64,000 nucleotides of DNA from Acidomonas methanolica (GTDB lineage: Bacteria; Pseudomonadota; Alphaproteobacteria; Acetobacterales; Acetobacteraceae): contig NZ_SLZN01000001.1 of NCBI RefSeq assembly GCF_004346035.1, forward strand, positions 124,001-188,000, in the 5' to 3' direction. Both the position numbers and the translations under genes were made by a program. Numbering within the stretch: position 1 is the first letter of the stretch; each line of letters starts with the position of its first letter. Below the pieces are notes generated by a model. The model was not told the DNA's origin and made no database searches. It saw only the letters and a list, made by a program, of their open reading frames with translations. Positions 8,818-17,578 of this stretch are shown piece by piece.

Positions 8818-9429
8818 ATGAGTGAGAGAGGGAGAACGTCGGATTTGAGCGTCAGATTATTCCAGAGCGCGTTTCTCGAACGCCTGACGTTCATGCCGAT
8901 GCGGTGGTTCCTGCTCGCCTGGATCATCGTTCTGGGCATGGTCCTGAGCCGTTGCGTCGGTCTGCATCCCGCACGTTGCGCGACGCTGGCTTTTGGCGGA
9001 CTGGCCCTGTGGACGCTCACGGAATATGCGGCGCATCGACATCTCTTCCATCTGCATCTCAGCTCCGGCATGGGACGACGCCTCGTCTATCTGATTCACG
9101 GCAACCACCATGCGGATCCCGGTGACCGGATGCGCAACATGATGCCGCTGATCGTGACCCTCCCGTTGAGCGCCATGATCTGGAGCGGATTCGTGGCATT
9201 GGCGGGACGCGACGGAAACGCCGTTTTCCTTGGATTCGCCTTAGGATATTTCCTCTACGACCTGACGCATTATGCTGCGCATCAATGGCGCTCGGGCAAC
9301 AAGATGCTGGAAGCGTTGCGCCGCCATCACCTGCGGCATCATTACGGCGTTCCGGACGCGAATTTTGCCATTACCGCGATCTTCTGGGATCGCGTCTTCG
9401 GCACGCAGGCCCCCCGTCGTCGCCGCTGA
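8818..9429 (+). CDS. FA2H-like fatty acid 2-hydroxylase (membrane di-iron)
   Basis: A 203-residue integral membrane enzyme of the fatty acid hydroxylase superfamily. The histidine clusters match the FA2H/Scs7 subgroup: EYAAHRHLFHLH, then HGNHHADPGDRMRNMMP, THYAAHQW, RRHHLRHHYGVPDANFAI and the terminal WDRVFGT. These bind two irons and hydroxylate acyl chains at C2 of ceramides or free fatty acids. Acetic acid bacteria are known to make 2-hydroxy fatty acids and sphingolipids, which fits. Four hydrophobic segments separate the clusters. It ends 9 bases before the first GT4 gene and may share its transcript. The substrate (ceramide, lipid A acyl chain) is inference. Confidence 0.83.
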   Translation: MSERGRTSDLSVRLFQSAFLERLTFMPMRWFLLAWIIVLGMVLSRCVGLHPARCATLAFGGLALWTLTEYAAHRHLFHLHLSSGMGRRLVYLIHGNHHADPGDRMRNMMPLIVTLPLSAMIWSGFVALAGRDGNAVFLGFALGYFLYDLTHYAAHQWRSGNKMLEALRRHHLRHHYGVPDANFAITAIFWDRVFGTQAPRRRR

Positions 9430-9438
9430 CATCCCCGC

Positions 9439-10605
9439 ATGGCGGATGTTTCGTTGCGTATAGGTCTTGACAGCCGTAACCTGCGCCTCGCGGGGGGGAC
9501 GGGCGTCTCAATCTATGTCAGCGCCGTGGAAGCGGCCCTGCGCGCCCGGGGAAACCGGCCCGTGCCGCTTCTTTCGCCCCAGTCGGAACCGGGCCCGGCG
9601 CGTTGGCTTCGCCGCCATGCCTATGCGCTTGGCATGCGGCGAAGACTGGAGACGACGGAGGACGATCGTCTCAGCGCGAGGGAACTCAACGCCGCGGCTC
9701 ATATCAGATTCGGCCTCGGCCGTACGCTGACCCGTGTGGCCACGCCCTCGCCCCTCGACGCGATGCATCTGACCTACCCGTTGCCCCTGCACGTCGAGGG
9801 CTGCCCGAATATCGTCACGGTGCATGATGTCATCCCATGCCACCGGCCTGAACTGACCGGCATCGACGGAACCCGGCTGCGGCGGCTGCTCAAGGCGCTC
9901 GATCGTCAGGGAGCGATCTGGGTCACGGTCAGCGAGACCACCCGGCAGGACATGGCCGCAACGCTTGGCATTCCTGCCGACCGGATCGCCAATCTTTCCC
10001 AGCCGATGATGATTTCGGCCACCGATCGGCTGGCCGCCGAAGAGGCGGACCCGGTAGCACCCGCCGGCAGTTTCGTGGTCTTCGGCACGGTGGAGCGACG
10101 CAAGAATATCGGCCGCATCATCGCGGCCCACGCGCGCAGCCGCACGGTGCGCCCGCTCGTCATCATCGGCGGAAACGGCTTCGGCGCGGAGGGAGAGTGG
10201 CGGGCGCTGGAAACCCATCCGCATCCGGAGCGGGTCATTGCGCATCCCTGGTGCGAGCGCCCCCGTCTTCTCCGAAGCATCATCGAGGCGCGCGCCGTCC
10301 TCTTTCCGTCTCTCGCGGAAGGATTCGGCCTGCCGATCATCGAAGGCATGGCGCTGGGCACCCCCGTTCTCACGAGCAAGGGAGGAGCGACCGAGGAAAT
10401 CGCAGGCGGCGCGGCCCTGCTCGTCGATCCGCTGGACGTGCCGGAAATGGCCGAGTCCCTCGCAAGGCTCGATACGGATGACGCGCTCTGCGCCACGCTC
10501 CGCGCCTCGGGCCTGGAGCGGGCGACCGCATTTTCGCCGGAAGGCTTCGCTGATCGACTTGAGCGCTTCTATCGCCACGTCGTCGGCAAAAGCCGAGCAA
10601 CATGA
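9439..10605 (+). CDS. Glycosyltransferase family 4 (mannosyltransferase-like)
   Basis: A 388-residue GT-B enzyme. The N-terminal domain opens LRIGLDSRNLRLAGGTGVS with the glycine-rich acceptor loop; the C-terminal donor domain has FVVFGTVERRKNIGRII (strand then Arg-Lys pair that grips the nucleotide phosphate) and the EX7E motif in AEGFGLPIIEGMALGTPVL. The arrangement resembles mannosyltransferases of exopolysaccharide clusters. It is the first of three rightward polysaccharide genes (two GT4 and an export lipoprotein). The donor and acceptor cannot be told. Confidence 0.87.
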   Translation: MADVSLRIGLDSRNLRLAGGTGVSIYVSAVEAALRARGNRPVPLLSPQSEPGPARWLRRHAYALGMRRRLETTEDDRLSARELNAAAHIRFGLGRTLTRVATPSPLDAMHLTYPLPLHVEGCPNIVTVHDVIPCHRPELTGIDGTRLRRLLKALDRQGAIWVTVSETTRQDMAATLGIPADRIANLSQPMMISATDRLAAEEADPVAPAGSFVVFGTVERRKNIGRIIAAHARSRTVRPLVIIGGNGFGAEGEWRALETHPHPERVIAHPWCERPRLLRSIIEARAVLFPSLAEGFGLPIIEGMALGTPVLTSKGGATEEIAGGAALLVDPLDVPEMAESLARLDTDDALCATLRASGLERATAFSPEGFADRLERFYRHVVGKSRAT

Positions 10606-10694
10606 CGGGTTTTGACCCTGCGTGAGGCTCTGCCTATACCACTCCCCGCACGCCTTGCCGACATGCTCCGGCACTGCGACAGGATCGGATATTC

Positions 10695-12059
10695 GTGACC
10701 CATAGTTCCGCCTACCGTATCGGCATCGATGGTTTCAGTCTCGCTCAGCCGCGCGGCACCGGAGTCGCAGCCTATGGACGCATATTGAGTTTCGCCCTCC
10801 ACGCCCTCGGCCATCCGGTCGATGTGCTCTATGGCATGGATATCGGGCGCCGGACTCCCGCGGCGCTTCAGGAAGTCCTCTTCTTCGACAGTCTGGACGA
10901 GGATCAGGACCAGATCGCCCGACCCCTCAAACCGTTTTCCCCGCGCTGGTTCAAGGAGAAAGCCACGTCCCGGCATGATCGCACGGCCTTCGAGGTGACG
11001 ATCGGCGGAAGGGTCGAGCAACGCGGTTTCGCCGAGCGCATGCCCGCTTATGACCGCATTCTCGACATTCCCCGGTTGTTCCAGCGCGCGGACCACCATT
11101 TCCGCCGGACGGGCCGCTTTCTGACCATCACGATTCCCGATACGCCGCGCATCATGCATTGGACCTCGCCGCTGCCGATCCGTGCGCGCGGGGCGGTGAA
11201 CCTCTACACCATCCACGATCTCGCATCGCTCCACTTTCCGGACACCACGCCCGAGGACAGGGATACCCAACTCCGCCTGCTCCGCGCCGTGTGCGAACAG
11301 GCCGACGGGCTTTGCACGCTCTCCGAGTCTTCGGCGCGCGCCATCACCTCCTTCTTTCCCGGGGCCGCGCCGCGTCTTGTCACCACCTGGCAGTCCGTCC
11401 TGCCCGATGGTGTGGCGCCGAACAGCAATCCGCAGGACAGCGCGAAGGAGATTTACGGCTCTTTCGGACTCCGCCCGGACTCCTATTTCCTGTTCTTCGG
11501 CTCCCCCGGGCCCCGGAAAACTATCGGCCGGCTCATCGAGGCTTTCCTGGCGGCGCAGACTTCCCGGCGCCTCGTGCTTGTCGGAACCACCGGCTGGACG
11601 AACGGGGAGGACCTCCGCCTCCTCAAAGCCGGCCTCGCTTCGGGGCGCATCGTCGCTACCGAATACCTGCCGCAGCAGAGCCTGTTCGCCCTCATCCGCC
11701 ATGCCTGCGGCGTGGTCTTGCCCTTCGTCATGGAAGGGTCCGGGCTCCCGGTTCTGGAGGCCATGGCAATGGGAACGCCCGTGATCACCTCACGGGAAGC
11801 ATCCCTGCCGGATATCACCGGAGAGGCCGCGATCCTCATCGACGCCCATGACGTCTCCAGCATCACGCAGGGTCTGGAGACACTCGACCGCGATGACGCG
11901 CTGGCCGCGCGTCTGCGCCGGGAAGGCGCCATCGGGGCGGAATTTTTCAGCATGGCGCGCTATCAGGAGCGCTTGGCTCATATGTATCATCGTCTTATGC
12001 AAAACCGGCATCCCGTTTCCGATTCACCCCTTCAGCTCCGCCAACAAGAAGGCTCATAA
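10695..12059 (+). CDS. Glycosyltransferase family 4 protein
   Basis: A 454-residue GT4 enzyme similar in design to the preceding one: IGIDGFSLAQPRGTGVAAYG at the start, YTIHDLASLHFPD in the middle, FLFFGSPGPRKTIGRLIEAF opening the donor domain and the EX7E motif in MEGSGLPVLEAMAMGTPVI. It is longer than its neighbour because of an insertion around residues 45-130. The start is a GTG at 10695. Its TAA overlaps the ATG of the export lipoprotein gene (TAATG), so the two are translationally coupled, which ties this glycosyltransferase to the exported polysaccharide. Confidence 0.87.
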   Translation: MTHSSAYRIGIDGFSLAQPRGTGVAAYGRILSFALHALGHPVDVLYGMDIGRRTPAALQEVLFFDSLDEDQDQIARPLKPFSPRWFKEKATSRHDRTAFEVTIGGRVEQRGFAERMPAYDRILDIPRLFQRADHHFRRTGRFLTITIPDTPRIMHWTSPLPIRARGAVNLYTIHDLASLHFPDTTPEDRDTQLRLLRAVCEQADGLCTLSESSARAITSFFPGAAPRLVTTWQSVLPDGVAPNSNPQDSAKEIYGSFGLRPDSYFLFFGSPGPRKTIGRLIEAFLAAQTSRRLVLVGTTGWTNGEDLRLLKAGLASGRIVATEYLPQQSLFALIRHACGVVLPFVMEGSGLPVLEAMAMGTPVITSREASLPDITGEAAILIDAHDVSSITQGLETLDRDDALAARLRREGAIGAEFFSMARYQERLAHMYHRLMQNRHPVSDSPLQLRQQEGS

Positions 12060-13276
12060 TGACTTTCCTCGCCTCTTCGGGCCGCAAGGCCGCGACCTGG
12101 ACCCTCCTGGCCAGCGGCGCATTGCCGGGGGTACTGTCCGTTGCCGGATGCAGCGCGTTGCCCGATAGCGGCCCGAGCGAATCGCACGTGCTGGACAGCG
12201 CGCGCAAGGACAACCCGCTCCACTATCAGATCATGCCGGTCACGCCGGAGGTCATCGCGGTGCTTTCGAGCGAGCATCCCCCGTTGATTTCCTCGCTGGA
12301 CACCGCCCAGGGGACGGGAGGCAACAATGACCGCATCGGCGCGGGCGACATGCTGGCGATCACGATCTTCGAACTGGGAAGCGGCCTGTTCTCGGCCTCC
12401 CCGGGTTCGCTGAGCACGGCAACCGGCGGCACGGCCAGCGCGCCCGGCCCCTCCACAGGCGTCACGAATACGACGCTTCCGCTCACCGCGGTCGAGCAGG
12501 ATGGCCTGATCCTGATCCCGTATGTCGGCCGGATTCGGGCCGCCGGGTTGACGCCGGAAATGCTGGCGGAAACCATTCGCCAGAAACTCAAGGGAAAATC
12601 ACAGGACCCCGAGGTGATGGTTCACATCGCCACGGATATCGGAAACACGGTGATCGTTTCCGGCGAGGTTCACAGGCCGGGCCGCGAACTGCTGTCGAGC
12701 GCACGCGAACGCCTCTCCGATCTGATCGCCATCGCGGGCGGCGCGATCTATCCGCCGGAGGACACCTATGTAGAGTTGCTCCGCGGCGAGCAGACCGGCG
12801 GCACCGATCTCGGCACGCTCCAATCCCATCCGGCGCAGGACATCCGGGCGCGGCCGGGCGACCGGATTCACGTGATCTATCGGCCGCGCAGCTATACGGT
12901 GTTCGGCGCGAGCGAAAAGGTGCAGGAAACGCCCTTCAAATCTCCCGACCTGACGCTGGCGGAGGCTGTCGCCCGCGCCGGAGGCCCGGCGGACTCGCGG
13001 GCGGACCCCAACGCCGTCTTCCTGTTCCGCTTCGAAGACATTCCGGCCGCGCGGAAGATGGGCATCACCACCCCCGCCATCGGCGACTGGGTTCCGGTGC
13101 TGTACAAGCTCGATATGATGAACCCGAACAGTTACTTCCTGGCGCAGAAACTGCCGATGAAGAACAAGGATCTCATCTACATCGCCAATGCGAAGACCAA
13201 CCGCTTCTACAAGTTCACGCAGTTGATCAGTTCATTTTCGGGATATGCCTATTCGGCGGCCTGGATCGCAAGGTAG
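12059..13276 (+). CDS. Outer-membrane polysaccharide export lipoprotein (OPX/Wza-KpsD family)
   Basis: A 405-residue OPX-family lipoprotein forming the periplasmic and outer-membrane exit channel for a capsule or exopolysaccharide. Signal peptide with lipobox SVAGC (Cys31); a poly-export domain follows (RIGAGDMLAITIFE near residue 92, then DGLILIPYVGRIRAAGLTPEML), and then SLBB-type repeats (VIVSGEVHRPGRELLSSARERLSDLIAIAGG; YTVFGASEKVQETPF). The DPEVMVHIA strand is standard. A linker rich in Gly, Ser and Thr around residues 110-140 interrupts the poly-export domain. It converges on kpsT-like and kpsE-like genes that would supply the inner-membrane part. Confidence 0.9.
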   Translation: MTFLASSGRKAATWTLLASGALPGVLSVAGCSALPDSGPSESHVLDSARKDNPLHYQIMPVTPEVIAVLSSEHPPLISSLDTAQGTGGNNDRIGAGDMLAITIFELGSGLFSASPGSLSTATGGTASAPGPSTGVTNTTLPLTAVEQDGLILIPYVGRIRAAGLTPEMLAETIRQKLKGKSQDPEVMVHIATDIGNTVIVSGEVHRPGRELLSSARERLSDLIAIAGGAIYPPEDTYVELLRGEQTGGTDLGTLQSHPAQDIRARPGDRIHVIYRPRSYTVFGASEKVQETPFKSPDLTLAEAVARAGGPADSRADPNAVFLFRFEDIPAARKMGITTPAIGDWVPVLYKLDMMNPNSYFLAQKLPMKNKDLIYIANAKTNRFYKFTQLISSFSGYAYSAAWIAR

Positions 13277-13285
13277 GAACGTGTT

Positions 13286-13323
13286 CCGGAACGCCTGAAG
13301 CGGTCTCTGACCCCGCGTTCCGG
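13286..13323. terminator. Inverted repeat between convergent export genes
   Basis: A perfect 9-bp inverted repeat, CCGGAACGC at 13286-13294 and GCGTTCCGG at 13315-13323, fills the gap between the OPX stop and the KpsT-like stop. The position, exactly between two convergent genes, suggests transcript ends for both, but there is no uridine tract and the loop is 20 bases, so it may be only a processing or Rho-associated element. Confidence 0.4.
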
Positions 13324-14001
13324 TCACAGCGTCTCATATTCGGCGATTGCGTCATTCACATCATCATAATGACGCAGATGCCCGTTATGGAGGACGGAGC
13401 CGCGCTCACACACGTCGCGCACGAAGTCCATGCTGTGGGAGACGATGATCAGCGCGCGGTCGGAGCGCTTGCCGAACAGTTCATCATGGCAGCGCTGATG
13501 GAACCGCGCGTCGCCGACCATGATCACCTCATCGATGAGATAGCAGTCGAACTCGATCACGATCGACAAGGCGAAGGCCAGACGGGCACGCATCCCTGAC
13601 GAATAGGTCTTGACCGGCTCCGCGAGTTGCTTGCCGAGCTCGGCGAAGTCATCGACAAAGGCGCGGGTGGTCGTATAGTCCAGCCCGTAAATGCGCGCTA
13701 TGAAGCGAAGATTGTCCAGCCCGCTCAGGCTGCCCTGAAACGCCCCTCCGAAGGCGATGGGCCATGAAATCGACATGTCCTGCTCGATCCGGCCGCCGGT
13801 CATCGGTTCAACGCCGCCGATGATTCGCATGAGCGTGGACTTGCCGGCGCCGTTACGCCCGAGGATTCCGAGCTTCTGCCCCCGTTCCAGACGAAGATTC
13901 ACGTGATTGAGGACCCGGCGCGTGCCGGTATGGCCCTTGTAGTCCTTGACGATGTCGATGCATTCGAGCAGGGCGTGAACTCCTTTCCGCTTGGCGCGCA
14001 C
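13324..14001 (-). CDS. kpsT: Capsule-type polysaccharide ABC exporter ATP-binding protein (KpsT/Wzt-like)
   Basis: A 225-residue ATPase of the polysaccharide-exporter ABC family. Walker A GRNGAGKST near residue 50, signature YSSGMRARL near 138, Walker B CYLIDEV near 155 and the switch histidine in ALIIVSHSMDF near 190. KpsT works with the permease KpsM and the co-polymerase KpsE to move a lipid-linked capsule across the inner membrane. Start is a GTG 5 bases after the KpsE stop; an AAGGAG lies inside the predicted first codons, so a slightly later start is possible. No KpsM gene is adjacent or elsewhere in the window. Confidence 0.9.
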   Translation of the reverse strand: MRAKRKGVHALLECIDIVKDYKGHTGTRRVLNHVNLRLERGQKLGILGRNGAGKSTLMRIIGGVEPMTGGRIEQDMSISWPIAFGGAFQGSLSGLDNLRFIARIYGLDYTTTRAFVDDFAELGKQLAEPVKTYSSGMRARLAFALSIVIEFDCYLIDEVIMVGDARFHQRCHDELFGKRSDRALIIVSHSMDFVRDVCERGSVLHNGHLRHYDDVNDAIAEYETL

Positions 14002-14006
14002 CGCTC

Positions 14007-15179
14007 TCAGTGGAGATTGTGTTCGCGCGCGCCCGCGACGATCAGGCCGCCCATCCAGTACAGACCCAGCATCGTCACGAAGATGATGACGATATCGCGC
14101 AGGCTTCGCGGATATTCCGGATAATCCGCGAAATTGGGCTGAGTGACCTCATCGAGGTAAAGTTGCTGCCGGTCGGCCTGCACCCGGGCCGCGTCCAGAC
14201 GTTCCGTCGTGGCCACGAGTTCCTTGATCGTGAGTTCCCGCTTCAGCAGCAGGTCGTCATAGGCGCTGATCTTCGGCACCAGAGAGGCGTCATCGCCCGT
14301 GACGTGCTTCGCCGCGGCGGCGATCTGATCCGTCAGCGCGCCGATCCGCTGCTGGTAGACGACGATGAGCGGGCTGCCGGGCGCCGTCGCGCGAAGCTGC
14401 TCAAGTTGCAGTTGCGTCGTCAGCACCATGGACTGCAAGCTCGCGATGTCCTTGAGCAAAGGCTGGGACTGCTTGTTCGGATCGATCATGGCGACCTTGT
14501 TGCGGTAGCTGTCGATCTGCGCGGTCAACTGGTTGAGATGGTCGAGAACCTCCTGACGCTCGCGTTTCGCGCTCGCGATCATGTTTTCGCGCTGCCGCTC
14601 GTTCATCCTGTTGACGAGCGCCTCGGCCGCCACGATGAGGGCGCGCGCCACCCGCTGCGAATCAGCGGCGGAAAAACTGCGCACCCTGAGCGTCGAAATC
14701 CCCGTGGTCGAGTCAAGCTCGGCGATGACATGCCGCTTGTAGTACGCGAAGAAATCCTCGAACGTCCGCCCGCTGTAGAAATTCGGGAACCGCGCGAGAA
14801 AATCCGCGACCGGCGTATCGTAGACAGCCGCCAGCTTCTCAGTCTTCAACATGTCCTGCGCCGCATCGCGCGACATCATGAAGCCCTGGACCGCATAGGT
14901 GTCTTCGCTCGAACTGTTGGCCCCGCCGGTGATGGCCATCAGCCCCGCGAGCGCGGAACTCGACTGGTTGTTCTGCCCGCGCACGACGAATTGCGCCTCG
15001 GAAATATATTGGGGCGTGGCGAAAAATGCATAATAGAGGGAGGCGAGCAACGTCGGCAGGATGACGATGACAAGAAAAGGCGCTCGCCGCCGCAACGCCG
15101 CGATCAAGGGAGACGGACGGCGAAAGAGAGTCGGACGCCCAAGCTGACGACTTTCAAAAATGAGGTCGGTCTGATCCAT
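14007..15179 (-). CDS. kpsE: Capsule polysaccharide export inner-membrane protein (KpsE-like)
   Basis: A 390-residue polysaccharide co-polymerase/export adaptor. One membrane helix near residues 34-53 (FLVIVILPTLLASLYYAFFA), a large periplasmic part with coiled-coil propensity (about 200-340, RQEVLDHLNQLTAQIDSYR and following) and a second membrane helix near 365-385 (DIVIIFVTMLGLYWMGGLI). The YPEYPRS proline motif just before the last helix is typical of the Wzz/KpsE group. It heads the leftward kpsE-kpsT pair, divergent from dapB across a 242-bp gap (15180-15421) that should hold both promoters and has no other gene. Confidence 0.9.
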   Translation of the reverse strand: MDQTDLIFESRQLGRPTLFRRPSPLIAALRRRAPFLVIVILPTLLASLYYAFFATPQYISEAQFVVRGQNNQSSSALAGLMAITGGANSSSEDTYAVQGFMMSRDAAQDMLKTEKLAAVYDTPVADFLARFPNFYSGRTFEDFFAYYKRHVIAELDSTTGISTLRVRSFSAADSQRVARALIVAAEALVNRMNERQRENMIASAKRERQEVLDHLNQLTAQIDSYRNKVAMIDPNKQSQPLLKDIASLQSMVLTTQLQLEQLRATAPGSPLIVVYQQRIGALTDQIAAAAKHVTGDDASLVPKISAYDDLLLKRELTIKELVATTERLDAARVQADRQQLYLDEVTQPNFADYPEYPRSLRDIVIIFVTMLGLYWMGGLIVAGAREHNLH

Positions 15180-15421
15180 AGATGCTGCCTTGCCCGAAAC
15201 AACGCCTCAAGGCAACTGCCTATCCGTGGCGGAAATTTGGCGAAATGGCGGCACAAGCCCTTGTCTCGCAAGAAGACTCTACCCGATCCCGAGGCCGGCC
15301 GGAAGGCTCCCGCGCCCTTCAAGATAACCGATCGGACCGGATGGCGGCGCGAGGGTGGTTTTCCGCGTCCTGTGCCCGCGCTATCCAGCATGTCTCCTTC
15401 ATCCCTGACGCTGGAAAAGCC

Positions 15422-16186
15422 ATGACTGCGCTGCGTATCGGAATTGCCGGAATCAACGGTCGCCTGGGGCGGCTTTGCGCGGAAGAGATCGAGGCGCGGG
15501 GACTGGTCCTGACCGGCGGATTGTCTCGCACCGCCGACCCGGCGCGGCGGATCACCGACGATGCGGCGGCGCTGGCGCGCGGATGCGACGTGGTGATCGA
15601 CGTCAGCCATCCGGACGCGATCGCGCATCACGCGCGTGTCTTCGCCGAAGCCGGATGCGGCTGGGTGTTGGGCACGACCGGGCTGGACGACATGGCGCAG
15701 ACGGCGGTGCTGGCGGTCGCCACGACGATCCCGGTGCTTCAGGCGGCCAATTTCGCGCCGGGGCTCACGATGCTGCTCGACCTCGCCCGTCAGCTCGGCG
15801 CGGCCCTTCCGGCGGGCGCCTATGACGCGGAGATCGTCGAGACGCATCATCGCCAGAAGCTGGACGCGCCCTCCGGCACGGCGCTGGCCATCGGCGCGGC
15901 CGTGAGCGAAGGGCGCGGCGTATCGCTGGCCGACGTGAAACGCGTGGATCGCACGGGGCGGCGTCAGGACGGCGAAATCGGCTTCGCGTCGCTCCGCGCG
16001 GGGCAGATCGTCGGCGAGCATAGTCTGATCCTCACCTCCGCCACGGAACAGATCACGCTGTCCCATCGCGCCTTCGACCGGAGAGTCTTCGCTGACGGCG
16101 CCGTGCAGGCGGCCTGCTGGCTGGCGGGACGACAACCCGGCCTCTACGGCATGCGGGACGTGCTCGGCCTCACCCGCGGCGCCTGA
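15422..16186 (+). CDS. dapB: 4-hydroxy-tetrahydrodipicolinate reductase
   Basis: DapB makes tetrahydrodipicolinate with NAD(P)H in lysine and peptidoglycan precursor synthesis. The 254-residue protein has the dinucleotide loop GIAGINGRLGR, the GTTGLDD motif, the family signature ETHHRQKLDAPSGTA near residue 140 with the catalytic His-His and Lys, and a C-terminal SHRAFDR. The usual first-loop form G-x-x-G-x-M-G is here GINGRLG, a mild variant. The ATG at 15422 is chosen because MTALRIGIAG is the family start; GGAAAAG lies just upstream. dapA, the preceding step, is at 30246-31139, so the pathway genes are dispersed. Confidence 0.95.
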   Translation: MTALRIGIAGINGRLGRLCAEEIEARGLVLTGGLSRTADPARRITDDAAALARGCDVVIDVSHPDAIAHHARVFAEAGCGWVLGTTGLDDMAQTAVLAVATTIPVLQAANFAPGLTMLLDLARQLGAALPAGAYDAEIVETHHRQKLDAPSGTALAIGAAVSEGRGVSLADVKRVDRTGRRQDGEIGFASLRAGQIVGEHSLILTSATEQITLSHRAFDRRVFADGAVQAACWLAGRQPGLYGMRDVLGLTRGA

Positions 16187-16259
16187 GGCTGCTCTTCCCT
16201 GAGGCTACACTCCTTTACGTGCTATTCCTATTGGCCCTCCCGATCAGCGGTTCGCCGAA

Positions 16260-16390
16260 TTTCACTTGACCCGGGGGGCCGCTTCCGTCAAAGCGGGGCG
16301 CCTTACGGCACAGGGCGATAAAGCCCCCGCCGGTCTCCCTGCGGCCTTCGCGCCGCTACCCCGCATGCTGAGAGGTCACGGGACGATCAA
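16260..16390 (+). promoter_or_regulatory. Hairpin-rich leader of metK (possible cis-regulatory RNA)
   Basis: The 204 bases before metK (16187-16390) hold no gene but show stacked hairpins: CCGCTT and AAGCGG enclosing a 6-base loop near 16281-16298, and GGGC-GATAAA-GCCC near 16315-16328. SAM-sensing riboswitches often precede metK, but this sequence does not match the SAM-I, SAM-II or SAM/SAH consensus that I can recall, so any regulatory role is conjecture. Confidence 0.3.
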
Positions 16391-17578
16391 ATGCGTAACA
16401 ATGGCGATTTCCTTTTCACATCAGAATCGGTTTCCGAAGGTCATCCGGACAAGGTCGCGGATCGCATCAGCGATACGGTGCTGGACGCCTATCTGGAGGC
16501 CGATCCCGAATCGCGCGTTGCGTGCGAGACCCTCTGCACCACGAATCGCGTCATCCTCGCCGGTGAGGTGCGCGGCCCGGCTTCCGTCACCACGGAGCTT
16601 CTGATCGACCGCGCGCGTGAGGCGATCAGGGATATCGGCTACGATCAGGAGGGATTCTCCTGGAAGACGGCGGACATCACCTCCTATCTCCACGCTCAGT
16701 CCGCCCATATCGCCGTCGGCGTCGACAGCGCGGGCGAGAAGGACGAGGGCGCGGGCGATCAGGGCATCATGTTCGGCTTCGCCACGCGCGAGACGAAGAA
16801 CCTGATGCCCGCGCCGCTCTATTATGCGCAGACGATCCTCGAAAAGGTCCGCGACTATCGCAAGAGCGGCGATCCGCGCGGCGCGGGGCTCCTGCCCGAC
16901 GCGAAGAGCCAGGTGACGCTGCGTTATGTCGACGGCAAGCCCGTTGGCGTCACCTCGGTCGTCATCTCCACCCAGCATGAAGCGGATCTGACCCAGGCGC
17001 GGATTCGCGAGCAGTTGCGCGGCATCGTGACGGACGTCCTGCCCGCGGGCTGGACGGTCCCCGAAGACGAGTTCTACGTGAATCCCACCGGCATCTTCGT
17101 GATCGGCGGCCCGGACGGCGACGCCGGTCTCACCGGCCGCAAGATCATCGTGGACACCTATGGCGGCGCGGCCCCGCATGGCGGCGGCGCGTTCTCCGGC
17201 AAGGACCCGACCAAGGTGGACCGCTCGGCGGCCTACGCGGCGCGCTATCTGGCCAAGAACGTCGTCGCCTCCGGCCTCGCGGATCGTTGCACCATCCAGC
17301 TCTCCTATGCCATCGGCGTCTCCCGGCCGCTCTCGGTCTATGTGGACCTCGACGGCACCGGCAAGGATATCGACGAGGGGAAGCTGGGCCGCATGCTCAA
17401 CGAAATCATGGATCTCTCCCCGCGCGGCATCCGCAAGCATCTGCGCCTGAACCGCCCGATCTACGTGCCGACCTCCTCCTACGGTCATTTCGGCCGCGTG
17501 CCCGACCCGGCGAAGGACAATTTCACCTGGGAGAACACGGATCTGGTGGACGTCCTGCGTGGCGCCTTCAACCGCTGA
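16391..17578 (+). CDS. metK: S-adenosylmethionine synthetase
   Basis: MetK makes S-adenosylmethionine from methionine and ATP. The 395-residue product shows all family landmarks: [20 protein letters not shown] (ATP and metal site), [12 protein letters not shown] near residue 118 (methionine site) and [19 protein letters not shown] near 262 (phosphate loop). Length is standard. The downstream trmB, a SAM-dependent methyltransferase, starts at a GTG 20 bases inside the metK end, so the two are likely translated from one message. Confidence 0.97.
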   Translation: MRNNGDFLFTSESVSEGHPDKVADRISDTVLDAYLEADPESRVACETLCTTNRVILAGEVRGPASVTTELLIDRAREAIRDIGYDQEGFSWKTADITSYLHAQSAHIAVGVDSAGEKDEGAGDQGIMFGFATRETKNLMPAPLYYAQTILEKVRDYRKSGDPRGAGLLPDAKSQVTLRYVDGKPVGVTSVVISTQHEADLTQARIREQLRGIVTDVLPAGWTVPEDEFYVNPTGIFVIGGPDGDAGLTGRKIIVDTYGGAAPHGGGAFSGKDPTKVDRSAAYAARYLAKNVVASGLADRCTIQLSYAIGVSRPLSVYVDLDGTGKDIDEGKLGRMLNEIMDLSPRGIRKHLRLNRPIYVPTSSYGHFGRVPDPAKDNFTWENTDLVDVLRGAFNR

